From Artemia franciscana (taxonomy: Eukaryota > Arthropoda > Branchiopoda > Anostraca > Artemiidae): DNA of 64,000 bases. Both the position numbers and the translations under genes were made by a program. Where the stretch lies: NCBI RefSeq assembly GCF_032884065.1, contig NC_088863.1, positions 62,379,512-62,443,511 on the forward strand, written 5' to 3'. Below, one piece after another: positions 30,830-42,174 of this stretch. The notes beneath the pieces are model-generated. The model did not search any database. It was given only the letters and a program-made list of their open reading frames with translations, and was not told the DNA's origin. How positions within the stretch are numbered: the stretch's first letter is position 1; each line of letters starts with the position of its first letter.

Positions 30830-31169
30830 TATGTATTGTATCTATCTATATAAAAACGAGTTATGTGGATGCATGTTTGTTTGTTTGTAAAAAGAGCGTT
30901 TGTATATGACGTCATTATTAGTACATACGGCTTTGCATATGCACAGACAATGGGAAAGCCAAGAATGTTGTTTATTCGCAATTTTTGCGTAGTTTGAAAC
31001 ACATATATAAATCTATCTATATTCACAGGTGGGAGAGAGGGACACAACTACAATGGCGCATAACTAATATGGCGCGTAACGACTTACGCGCGCGGGGGGG
31101 CTTGGGGGGGCGCGAAGCGCCCCACCAACTAGGTTTTGGGGTGGCGCGAAGCGCCACCCCAACAGCTAG

Positions 31170-31892
31170 TATATATATATATATTACACGCACTGGGGGC
31201 CTGGGGGGGGCGAACTAGGTTATGAACTAGGTTACGAACTAGGTTATGGGGTGGCGCGAAGCGCCACCCCAACAGCTAGTCTATATATATAAAAATAATT
31301 TGTTTGTCTGTCTGTCGACTGACGTCATTATAAGGATTGAGCTGTATGTCATCATAAAGTTAGTTGTCGTCATGTTTGTTATGACGATGCTTAGTATATG
31401 ACGTCATTATAAGTATTTAAGAAGATTATTCAAAGAGAAAATTTTAATTGTAAGAAGGTCGTTCAAAGAGAAATTTTTAGTTGTAACAGCTAGTATATAT
31501 ATATACAAATGTAGTGTGTGTCCGTCTGTCGGTCTGTCCATCCGTCTGTCTATCACTAAGAGTGAAGTCAATATATAAAAGAAAACTAAAAAAAGACAAA
31601 AAATAAAGAAAAGAAAAGATCAAAGGGGAATAAAAGAAAAAAACTAAAAAATAAAAAAATTGGTAAAAATTAAAGTGAAAAAAACAAAAAAAAATAGAAA
31701 AAAGAAAAAAAATTAAAAAAAGGATCCATATATATATGAGAATCCATATATAGAAGCCTGCCACGTGTCATGCTGGGGCCTGGTGGCGAAATTGTCGGGA
31801 GCCAGCACTGTCTGCGGTTAGAACACAAGGGACAATGAGAATCCATGTATAGAAGCGTGCCGCGTGTCATGTTCACTATATACATTCACTAG
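31170..31892 (+). repeat. Second copy of the 205-892 Helitron-end block
   Basis: Repeats the opening block: TA run, GC-rich terminus ending CTAG at 31276-31279, abutting TCTATATATATAAAAATAAT, A-rich tract, 35-bp direct repeats. Differences include a GAACTAGGTTA triplication at about 31212-31245 and an extra CATTCACTAGTTCACTATATA near 31890. Confidence 0.85.
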
Positions 31893-34066
31893 TTCACTAT
31901 ATACATTCGTAGCTCGTATATGACCTGCAACGGCAGGAAATCATAAAGGTGCTCAAGGGCATCTTTTCTAGCAATAGTTTCCTGTTCTGCCACAGCTTCA
32001 CGGGGATCTGAAATTTGATACTTATTCAAAGTAAAAAAATGAGTTTCTCTCGAATAGCGGTATACGTATCACAAACTTCAAATATCTACAAAACGCGGAC
32101 CTAACTTTAAGTCTCTCTGTTTCTGTGAACCATTCCCAAAGCAGGGAAAGGTAAAGGACATGTGGTAATGTCACTGCTCTATACATCCTCGCCAAAATTT
32201 GCCGATTGTAAGAATACTTTAGCGGGGCTAGTTTAGCATAGCTCACTCGCAGGTCAGACACAAAGGTATCAAGGCAAAGAGTTCTTGTAGTTTTCTTATC
32301 TCGGCCGTATGAAAAACCTAAATATTTAAGCGAAGAAGACGGTGCGATAATAGCACCATCTGCGGATATAGTTAGTTCTGGTGCCTCTTGTTCCGCAGAG
32401 CTGAATACCAGAAATTCAGTTTTCTGGCCATTAACTTGTAGACAAATAGCGCTATAACCAGATACAAGATTATCTAAATTATCCTGCAGTACACTTAATG
32501 AGAAGCTCAACATCTGTAAATCGTCAACATAATTTATTAAACTCAAATCACAAGTATCAAATCTTAGCCCGCCAGAAATTTGTTTTGTAACCGTAAATGT
32601 CTACGTGTTAAACAATATCGGAATTAAGACGGAACCTTGTCGAAGTCCTATCTTTAGTTTAACTGGCTCATTGAGTTTTACATGCCCAAGTTTCACTCTT
32701 ATATAATTTTTACAGTACCAAAATGATAACATAGCTACTATATGGGCGTTCACACCGGCATTTAGAAAGGTCTGGAAGACTGGATTACTGAATAAAATGT
32801 AGCAGAAATGTAAACACTACACATATATACGGATAAATCAAGTGAATCAGCCTTGGCAAGAATGCGCTTTAGAAGTCTATGGGTGAAAGCACAGCTGAGA
32901 TGCTTTCGTAACCCAAACTGCCGGTAGTCTATCACACATTTCGAAATAACTTCACGAAGCACCAATTTTTCCAGCACCTTGTTGAATGTAGTCGAGACAC
33001 TAATCGGCCTGTAGCTTCCACACTCATTTGCGTTTTTTCCTTTCTTCAGGATGTTTGTAACGACTCCGGTACAAAACGATTTGGGGACGGTGGCAGTATC
33101 TATACACATCTGAAAAAGTAGTTGCATATGCTGGATCAAAAGCGGTGAACCATTGCACAGATGATTACCATTGACACCATCAAGACCTGGAGCCTTGTTA
33201 ACCTTTAACTGGCGAACAGCCCTCATAACATCATTCACAGATATAAAAAAATAATTTCTCTTTTTCAAAAGTAAATCAAGACGCGATTCATCATATTTCT
33301 TTTCCAAGGGAGTATCTTTAGACCCGAGAACCTTCGAATAATGTCTTAACCACTGGTCCTCAGGTATCATGGCACATGGTTTGGACTGCTTTTTTTTTTT
33401 TTTTTTTTTTTTTTTACGTGTAAGTCGTCTATCAGCCCATTTTGTTATTTTAATAACAAAAATATTACCAACATAATTTAGTAGTCAACAGATGTAAAAC
33501 TAAAAAAGCAACAAAATCGTTACTACCGGATTCGAGGTTGTCAAAATGAAGTTCACATCGTTATATTCCGTCATTTGGTCCGGAGTGTTTTCGGAAAGTG
33601 CTCTTTTTCGCTTCGAATTTTCGGAAACACAACACAAATGAGTGCTCCTTTTCGCTACACGCATTTGCAGCAAAACGAAGTATGTTGAGTAAGGGTCATT
33701 TACATTAAGCTTTCATTCATAATTTAGGCTGTTTTAAACCGCGAAATTTGAAATCAGCAGAGGAAATGAACTCTTCTCTGCTTTTAAAGGCTTTCAAAAA
33801 GTTATTTTAAATGGGGCTTCAGCTAATGCCATAGATCGCCCCATTAGTCTATTTTGGTTAAATATTGCCACTGTTTTTAGCTGAACTACATTTTCGTTTA
33901 AATTCTGAAAATTTGAGTGCGAAATTGTCAACACAGCTTTTAGGAGTTACCTTTGGCAGCACAATAATCATTGCACTATTAGAATCAATATAATTATTAT
34001 AATCAATAGCATTGAACATACAGCCCAAATAGGGGCAAGAATTTCGAAAAAGACCAATATTCAACG
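31893..34066 (-). mobile_element. LINE copy 3
   Basis: Nearly identical to copy 1 and co-duplicated with its flanks. It has longer open frames: 32762-33370 (202 codons, MIPEDQWLRHYSKVLGSKDT to VIQSS) and 32022-32546 (174 codons, beginning MSLINYVDDLQMLSF, with SSSLKYLGFSYGRDKK). Motif A is decayed as in copy 1 (SVYISATFYSVIQ). The T homopolymer at 33391-33416 is 26 long. Confidence 0.88.
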
Positions 34067-34234
34067 TTGGTATTTGCAGGCTTTACCGAGAGGTTGGCAG
34101 AGGGAATGTAAACTCGATGTGACCTTTTACCACACTCAAAGTCTTAAAAAAGGAACAGAGTATAAATAGATGGCACTATTAAAACAATAACTACTAGCAG
34201 CGTTTATAGAAGAAGGAAAAGAAAGGGAGAAACT

Positions 34235-34447
34235 TCATTTACAGGATGAGGGGTTTGACTTGCTCCCAGCTGAAAAATGACCATAGGTGCTAGTCTTTTG
34301 GTAAATAGGGCTCTTCAGATCCAAGTCTTTAAGAATACGACCAGGTCTGAGGTCGAAATTCTTCTTTATAATGGTGACAAGTTCTTTCTGTGTTTTGTCA
34401 CTGGAGCCATAGTCAAAGATTGTAGTTGATAAAGGTTCAGCAACATC
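34235..34447 (-). pseudogene. MAT pseudogene fragment, second copy
   Basis: The last ~70 codons of the MAT pseudogene (AEPLSTTIFDYGSSDKTQKE to STYGHF). A 13-bp deletion near 34270 removes the GRDVFSW region frame. The copy stops abruptly at CAACATCC (34447), where an inverted T-rich Helitron head begins. Confidence 0.88.
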
Positions 34448-34654
34448 CATTTTTTTTTTTTTTTAGTTTTTTTTTTAGTTTTTTACCGTTTTTCTTTTTT
34501 CGAATAACTTTAATCTATTGTCAAAATATTTCGAAATATTTATGCAATTTCCAGTTTTTATATTCTAGTTTGTTTTCTTTTATATATATAGAAGATATAA
34601 TCTGGCGTAACGGACAGACAACTTATTTATATATATATATATATAGATTGCATA
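34448..34654 (-). mobile_element. Inverted Helitron head (copy of 7718-7880)
   Basis: Complement of the 7718-7880 segment, including TTTCGAAATATTTATGCAAT and the ATATAATCTGGCGTAACGG block, ending at GATTGCATAGTGTTGGAG. It joins a poly(T)/TTTTTAG tract to the MAT fragment. Confidence 0.8.
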
Positions 34655-36405
34655 GTGTTGGAGTTAATTTAGTTTAAGCAACACACAATCACTTGGGACA
34701 AGTTGATATGATAGGTGCGAGCAGATTGATATGGTTTATCAATGTGCACCAGCATATTGTTTACATTGATTCTATATTGCCCATTTTGATTATAGGGCAA
34801 ACGCACGAGAGGAAGACAGATCGAGACTAGACATAGATATAGTCATTTGAAAAACCATATGAGACTGCTAAAGCAAAGACGATGACATTGTGGGAGACAG
34901 CTATAATTTATGGAATCGATAAAATGACACTTTTTTGATTAATTAAAAAGAAAGGATAAATCAGATTGCAACTCACGATAGTTGTGCTAAGCCGGTGCAA
35001 ATATTTAGTGATAAACTGGAAGAACAGCTTAAAAGGCACGTGATATACTCATAAAAGATATATCATTGGCTGACTCTGTATAACATTAAATATAAAAAAA
35101 CAAGTCTTTTCAAATGAAAGTAAGAAGCAACATTAAAAAATAAAACGAACAGAAATTACTCCGTATATGAAAGGGGCTTTTCCTCCTCAATGCCCCGCTC
35201 TTTACGCTAATGTCTGACCCTTTCTCTTAACTCTGTATTTAAAGCAGTAAGAACCTTTAATTTAAAGAGTGGGGCGTTGAGGAGGAAAAGCCCCTTTCAT
35301 ATACGGAGTAATTTTTGTTCGTTTTAAGTTTTAATGTTGCTCCTTACTTTCATTTAAAAAAATTTGTTTTTTTTATTTAATTTCTGGGCGTTTTTGAATT
35401 AATGCATGTTTTGATCTTGGCTCTTTACACATAAATAATTAAAACAAAACTTGCACATTAATTAATAGCAATTAATCGGAATATTTTGAGAAAAAAGAAG
35501 CGAGGGAGGAGGCCTAGTTGCTCTCCAAGTTTTTGGCTACTTAAAAAAGCAACTAGAACTTTTAATTTTTTACAAACGGTTTCAGTGGTAAAAAATATAC
35601 GTAACTTACGAATTAACTTACGTAACGAACTTCTATATTCGTATGTTTTTATTGCGTATATGAAGGGGTTCAACCCTCGTCGATACCTCGCTCTTTACAC
35701 TAAAACTTAGATTTTGTCCCAATTCCTTAAGAATGACCTCTGATTTACAAAGGCCGTAGAATAAATAGTTGAAATTAATAAACTACCTTAGCGTAAAGAG
35801 TGAGGTATAACGAGGAGGTAAACCCCTAATATGCGTAATAATTTTTGTTTGTTTTAATTTTTAATGCTGCTCCTTACTTTCAGTAGAAAAAACTTTTCAT
35901 ATTTATTTTTTCATTGTTTTTTCAAATAATGCTAGAAAATCCTGTGCCCCCTTAATTGAAATTATCTTCCCCCATGGGAAGTTTCTCCTTGGAAATATAC
36001 TCCCACGTACCCCCCCCCCCCCCCCTAACTCAACCCCTAAACAAAAAAAAACCTGAAAACGTCTCTACACTTCCTAGTAACCATTACTATATGTAAAAAC
36101 AGGTCAAAGTCAGTAACTTGCAGCCCCTCCCACGGGGACTGCGGGGGAGTAAGTCGTCCCTAAAGACATAGTTATTAGGTTTTTCGATTATGGTGAATAA
36201 AATGGCTATCTCAGAATTTTGATCCGCTGACTTTTGGGGAAAATGAGCGTGGGAGGGGGCCTAGGTGCCCTCCAATTATTTTGGTCACTCAAAAAGGGCA
36301 CTAGAACTTTTAATTTCCGTTATAATGAGCCCTTTTGCGACATTCTAGGACTACTCAGTCGATACGATAACAACTGAAAAAAAAAAAAAATAAAATAAAC
36401 ACGCA
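34655..36405 (-). repeat. Inverted copy of 5990-7717 (segment plus R2)
   Basis: 34655-35080 is the complement of 7280-7717. 35081-36405 is R copy 2 in minus orientation, with its terminal palindrome at 35110-35360 and 5'-truncated so that the R hairpin start is missing. At 36405 it jumps into the complement of ~4108, so ~1.9 kb holding the Polinton fossil is absent here. A (C)n run at 36010-36025 is longer than its partner. Confidence 0.85.
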
Positions 36406-36435
36406 TCACAAAGAAATGTAGTTTAAGAATGTTCC

Positions 36436-36573
36436 TTTGAGCAAGCTGGATTTCGTGACTATGCTGAAAAGTTGGGTGCTTCAATCGTGGAAGCAGAAGG
36501 TAAAAATACAAATATGATAACTGATAAATTACAAGAAAGTGACAAAAATTTAAGAAGACGATTACAACGATAA
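36436..36573 (+). pseudogene. Unidentified coding scrap, inverted copy
   Basis: Same 46-codon frame as 3937-4074, from FEQAGFRDYAEKLG to LRRRLQR and a stop. It is unchanged in sequence by eye, so both copies share a recent origin. Not identified. Confidence 0.35.
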
Positions 36574-37267
36574 CTGAGTTGAGTAGAGATGGAACATTCT
36601 GGTGGACAAGCCTGATACCAAATCACAGGTCAGGTGTGAATATTACTTTGATCAAGGAGCCTGCATTCCTATCCGAGTTCGCACTGTTGTCATATCAGTT
36701 CAACATTCAGAGAAAATCAGTTTGGAACAACTCCAAAATGACATTATGGAACACGTCGTAAAAATGGTCATCCCAGACGAATATTTAGACTCGAGAACGG
36801 TGTTTCACATTAACATTTGTGCGGCTTTTATCATCGGTGGACCAATGGGTGATTCCGGTTTAACAGGTAGAAAAATCATTGCTGACACAAACAGTGGCTG
36901 GGGAGCACATGGCGGTGGCGCATTCAGTGGCAAAGACTTTACAAAAGTTGATAGATCTGCAGCCTATGCCGCTATAGGGGTGGCACAATCATTGGTCAAA
37001 TCTGGAATATGCTGGCGTTTTTTAGTTCAAGCCTCCTATGCTATTGATGTTGCTGAACCTTTATCAACTACAATCTTTGACTATGGCTCCAGTGACAAAA
37101 CACAGAAAGAACTTGTCACCATTATAAAGAAGAATTTCGACCTCAGACCTGGTCGTATTCTTAAAGACTTGGATCTGAAGAGCCCTATTTACCAAAAGAC
37201 TAGCACCTATGGTCATTTTGGCAGAGATGTCTTCAGCTGGGAGCAAGTCAAACCCCTCATCCTGTAA
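36570..37267 (+). pseudogene. MAT C-terminal pseudogene, inverted copy
   Basis: Identical in translation to the copy at 3243-3931, from ITELSRDGTFWW to QVKPLIL, with the same one-base shift near 36607. The shared lesion shows that the gene was already dead when the block was duplicated. Confidence 0.9.
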
Positions 37268-37439
37268 ATGAAGTTTCTCCCTTTCTTTTCCTTCTTCTAT
37301 AAACGCTGCTAGTAGTTATTGTTTTAATAGTGCCATCTATTTATACTCTGTTCCTTTTTTAAGACTTTGAGTGTGGTAAAAGGTCACATCGAGTTTACAT
37401 TCCCTCTGCCAACCTCTCGGTAAAGCCTGCAAATACCAA

Positions 37440-38571
37440 CGTTGAATATTGGTCTTTTTCGAAATTCTTGCCCCTATTTGGGCTGTATGTTCAATGCTAT
37501 TGATTATAATAATTATATTGATTCTAATAGTGCAATGATTATTGTGCTGCCAAAGGTAACTCCTAAAAGCTGTGTTGACAATTTCGCACTCAAATTTTCA
37601 GAATTTAAACGAAAATGTAGTTCAGCTAAAAACAGTGGCAATATTTAACCAAAATAGACTAATGGGGCGATCTATGGCATTAGCTGAAGCCCCATTTAAA
37701 ATAACTTTTTGAAAGCCTTTAAAAGCAGAGAAGAGTTCATTTCCTCTGCTGATTTCAAATTTCGCGGTTTAAAACAGCCTAAATTATGAATGAAAGCTTA
37801 ATGTAAATGACCCTTACTCAACATACTTCGTTTTGCTGCAAATGCGTGTAGCGAAAAGGAGCACTCATTTGTGTTGTGTTTCCGGAAATTCGAAGCGAAA
37901 AAGAGCACTTTCCGAAAACACTCCGGGGCCAAATGACGGAATATAACGATGTGAACTTCATTTTGACAACCTCGAATCCGGTAGTAACGATTTTGTTGCT
38001 TTTTTAGTTTTACATCTGTTGACTACTAAATTATGTTGGTAATATTTTTGTTATTAAAATAACAAAATGGGCTGATAAACGGCTTACACGTAAAAAAAAA
38101 AAAAAAAAAAAAAAAAAAGCAGTCCAAACCATGTGCCATGATACCTGAGGACCAGTGGCTAAGACATTATTCGAAGGTTTTCGGGTCTAAAGATACTCCC
38201 TTGGAAAAGGAATATGATGAATCGCGTCTTGATTTACTTTTGAAAAAGAGAAATTATTTTTTTTATATCTGTGAATGATGTTATGAGGGCTGTTCGCCAG
38301 TTAAAGGTTAACAAGGCTCCAGGTCTTGATGGTGTCAATGGTAATCATCTGTGCAATGGTTCACCGCTTTTGATCCAGCATATGCAACTACTTTTTCAGA
38401 TGTGTATAGATACTGCCACCGTCCCCAAATCGTTTTGTACCGGAGTCGTTACAAACATCCTGAAGAAAGGAAAAAACGCAAATGAGTGTGGAAGCTACAG
38501 GCCGATTAGTGTCTCGACTACATTCAACAAGGTGCTGGAAAAATTGGTCCTTCGTGAAGTTATTTCGAAAT
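37440..38571 (+). mobile_element. LINE copy 4, truncated at the tandem array edge
   Basis: Complement of copy 1 from its linker to RT motif 2 (VNKAPGLDGVNGNHL to VLEKLVLREVISK). At 38571 the RT frame breaks off, where ATTTCGAAATG|TGTGATAG of other copies becomes ATTTCGAAATGGAGCAACAT, the R terminal palindrome. The linker A-run at 38092-38118 is about 27. Confidence 0.88.
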
Positions 38572-38812
38572 GGAGCAACATTAAAACTTAAAACGAACAG
38601 AAATTACTCCGTATGTGAAAGGGGCTTTTCCTCCTCAACGCCCCACTCTTTACGCTAAAGTTTCTTACTGTTTTAAAAATAGAGTTAAGAGAAAGAGTCA
38701 AACTTTAGCGTAAAGAGCGGGGCATTGAGGAGGAAAAGCCCCTTTCATATACGGAGTAATTTCTCTTCGTTTTAAATTGTAATGTTGCTCCTTACTGTCA
38801 TTTGAAAAAAAC
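38572..38812. repeat. R terminal palindrome at array start
   Basis: GGAGCAACATTAAAACTTAA to ATGTTGCTCCTTACTGTC, with arms of about 95 bp and loop TTCTTACTGTTTTAAAAATA. It matches the palindromes ending R4 and R6 in the same loop orientation. Confidence 0.85.
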
Positions 38813-39234
38813 TTGTTTTTTTTATTTAATGTTATAAAGAGTCAGCCAATGATATATCTTTTATGAGTATATCCCGTGCCTTTTAAGCCGTTCTTCCAGT
38901 TTATCACTAAATATTTGCACCGGCTTAGCACAACTATCGTGAGTTGCAATCTGATTTATACTTTCTTTTTAATTAATCAAAAAAGTGTCATTTTATCGAT
39001 TCAATAAATTATAGCTGGCTCCCTCAATGTCATTGTCTTTGCTTTAGCAGCCTCATATGGTTTTTCAAATGACTATATCTGTGTCTAGCCTCGATCTGTC
39101 TTCCTCTCGTGCGTTCGCCCTATAATCAAAATGGGCAATATAGAATCAATGTAAACAATATGCTGGTGTACATTGATAAACCATATCAATCTGCTCGCAC
39201 CTATCATATCAACTTGTCCCAAGTGATTGTGTGC

Positions 39235-39720
39235 TGCTTAAACTAAATTAACTCCAACACTATGCAACCTTATTTATAAAATTGAAATGATTTTTTCAAT
39301 AAGAAACACTGAGTGTAGTGAGATGGTAGCTGAGTGGTTTCGTTGAAAACTAGCAAAATTTTATTTTTACTCAATCACAAGATTAAAAAAATTTAGTTTT
39401 TGGTTTTATAATCATACTTTTATCATCATCTGCTGCATAACTCAGAAACTACCCATCAAATCAGCTTGTCTCAAGTGATTATGTGTTGTTTAAACTAATA
39501 TCACTCCTACACTATGCAACCTTCGTTAATCAAATTTAATTTTTTTTTTTTTAATAAGAAACACTGAGTGAAGCGAGATGGTAGCTGAGTTGCTTCGTCG
39601 AAAACTAGCAAAATTTTATTTTCACCCAAACACAAAATAAAAAAAAAACTTTTTGGTTATATAATCACACTTTTATCATCACTTGCTGCATAACTCAGAA
39701 ATTACCCATAAGGCTGCGCT
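39235..39720 (+). repeat. 255-bp diverged direct repeat
   Basis: CACTGAGTGTAGTGAGATGG at 39307 recurs as CACTGAGTGAAGCGAGATGG at 39562, and flanking ACTATGCAACCTT and CTGCATAACTCAGAAA match too. GGTAGCTGAGTGGTTTCG in each resembles a tRNA A-box, without a B-box. It is repeated at 50025 and 62430. Confidence 0.7.
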
Positions 39721-39904
39721 GTAAGAGGACTTGCTTTCAATCACTCCCTTGAGGCTGCGCATGCGTAATGGTTAGAAACAACCTTTGTATCAACCTATCC
39801 CTGTCTCTACTAACCCCACTCTCCCATAATATTACAAATTCCTGGAGCTCTTAGAAATTTTGATTTTTCAAAATTGTAATGATAAAATATATATATATAT
39901 AGAT

Positions 39905-39905
39905 A

Positions 39906-39958
<53 letters not shown>
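39905..39958. repeat. Poly(T) tract
   Basis: About 50 T after a short TA run. The same site in unit 2 (50681-50745) has about 65 T, showing slippage since duplication. Confidence 0.9.
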
Positions 39959-39960
<2 letters not shown>

Positions 39961-40208
39961 CAAAGTACAAATGGTTTACCGTTTGAACTTTGCAATGATC
40001 CTAAAGGCATAGTTTTTGGACCTTTTAACTATGCTGAATCAAATAGATTTATCAAATTTTGATCGGAAAAGTCTTTGGTGAAAAAGAAGAGTGTAAGTGG
40101 GGCCAGTTGCCCTTCAAACTTTTTTGTCGCTTTAAAGGGCCCTATTAAATTTTATTTGTGTTTGTGTGGGACCCCTCTTAATCTCCTAGGACCTTTTGTT
40201 TGATGCGA

Positions 40209-40676
40209 TCATTTCTTTAAAAAAGTAAAAAAAAAAACAAATAAACAGCACCCGTTATCTTTCCTCTGGCAGAAAAAAACGATATTCCAATTTTTATGTA
40301 GATGGTAGCTCCAAACCTCTACAGCAGGGTTCTCTGAAATGCTGAATCTGATGGCGTGATTACTGTCAACATACCATTTTTCGAAAATCATATGAATTTT
40401 GTCAGGCTTGTAGCTTTTGATAGGTAACATTAAATCAATAAATTTTTATATATTTGGAATCGTTTTAATTGTTATCAGAATTTCGTCTTTTGGAGTTTCG
40501 GTTACTATTGGGCCAAGTCGCTCAATACTTACCGCTCGCTTTAAAGAACTATTTGGTACCGTAGAGACGACATAATTTTTTGTGATTGTATTTAATTTGT
40601 CACTATTCATGTTGTTGAATGTTGAGACCCTTGCCCCTTTTATCAGAAAATAATCCTTTTTGAAAATTTTGCTCAA
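40209..40676 (-). pseudogene. Unidentified broken coding-like region
   Basis: Two closely spaced minus-strand frames, MSKIFKKDYFLIKGARVSTF onward (40446-40676) and MLPIKSYKPDKIHMIFEKWY onward (40209-40430). Composition and length look coding-like (hydrophobic and charged residues alternate, no low complexity), but I do not recognise any family. The copy in unit 2 (50965-51465) is the same. It could be a fossil of a mobile-element gene. Origin uncertain. Confidence 0.4.
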
Positions 40677-40794
40677 TTTTTCTTTAATTGTTATTCTTAA
40701 GCCATGGACCTAGCTGTTACTACGAGATGTCTTAACAACAATTCACTAATTAATCTAAGCCTGAAAATACAGATGAGCGATGATCCATATAGGT

Positions 40795-41330
40795 TAAATC
40801 TAGCCGAAATCTATAAAGAATACTGGATAGTTTCAATTTGATTCGGCCATTCACATCCAGAGGAGCTAGGCCCTTACCTCCACGTGATAATTAACCCGCG
40901 AGGTTTTGTGTATTGTGGAATTAATCTTGTGTCTGATCCGAGAGTTGAAAGTTGGGTTTTATATTTTTGTTTTCTTGGTTAGTCAAGGTAGAAACTAGGG
41001 TTAGTTGCCTAGAGAAAAGTTGACATTAGATTGATTTGGTATAGGAAGAGAATACTCTGCTAAGCAAGATATCTTTTCGGGAGAGAAATAAAGTGAACTG
41101 TTGGAGGTTGATGCTTGTAGCCTTTGAAATGGCGTCTTGGGCCAATTAGTGTGGGACTTTCCTACCGCAGGGGAAATATACTTGTCACGTTAGGGTAATA
41201 CACCTGAGAAATCCGTGTCGTGTTAGGGTCATCTCTGAACCCAGAGGTAATGCCAGGAATTTCTAGTGGCATTAGAGATCTCCAAATTGTGGCGGAGGCA
41301 GAATAGGGACCTCCTTCCCCTTTCCTTCAC
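40795..41330 (+). repeat. Segment paralogous to 45985-46570
   Basis: AATTTGATTCGGCCATTCAC.., GTTTTCTTGGTTAG and GTGGCATTAGAGAT..CCAAAT appear in the same order at 45985-46570, at clearly lower identity than the 10.8-kb copies. Segments A and B therefore share an older repeat. No ORF. Confidence 0.65.
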
Positions 41331-42174
41331 TGATGGTAGCGAGTAAAGGGGTTATCAGGAGCACTGATAGCAAAAAACACACGTTTCCGAAGATACGGTT
41401 GGATTTAGCCTACAGGTAGGAGGCTGTACAAATTTGTAGGGAAAGACAGATTTGAAGCATTGGGAATATAAAATTTGATGAGCTAGACTCTAGCTAGAAA
41501 TGATGCATTGCATAAGTGAGGTTACCTTTGAAGAATGGCTTAGTCCTTGCCCAAAAACATAAAAATTAGAGAAAAATACGCAAACTGACCATCTTTGCTG
41601 GAATAATGAGACAATTGTAAGATTTTGAGAATAAAGAGAAATAACATGGTGTTAATTGAGTTTTCGGTTTCCAGTGGGGGAATCTCTCCGTATTAGAAAG
41701 TTTAACAGGTTGTAAGAACGATTCAGAGAAAATGAAAGTTGGATTATTATTTGAGTGAATTTGCAGACTTTGAGATAACCTTCAGTAACGACTGTTATAA
41801 GATTATTCAAGACAGCAAATTAGGAAAATTTGTCAGTTTCGTTTGCACGTTTGACATGGAAAGTGACAGGCACCTATCCTGTTGAGTAATCAGCTTAAGT
41901 GGATATTACATTTAGAGCACCAGTATCCGGGATGGATACGAGATTTTTTCTGCAGGGTAGTTTCCCTGTATGATTTTTAGTACAGCTAATGCACTAGTGG
42001 AATATCCGTACGGTTGCTCAGTTTACTTCTTGTCTAACCCTTGCTATTTTGTTTGTCAGAAATAGATTCCAATCGTGGAAGATTTATTTGCGCCAAATTA
42101 AGTTGTTATTTGCCAATTAAGTTTAGGTATTCCGGCTATTTTAGAGATTGTTGAATATGCTTATGCAGTCCTAA
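41331..42174. other. Segment A remainder, nothing recognised
   Basis: No ORF above noise and no known repeat, apart from the copy in unit 2 (52123-52967). Confidence 0.5.

Noticed and set aside
39905-39958. Poly(T) as the tail of a processed pseudogene on the minus strand
   Set aside because: No coding sequence or 3' UTR-like signal adjoins it, and its length varies between units.
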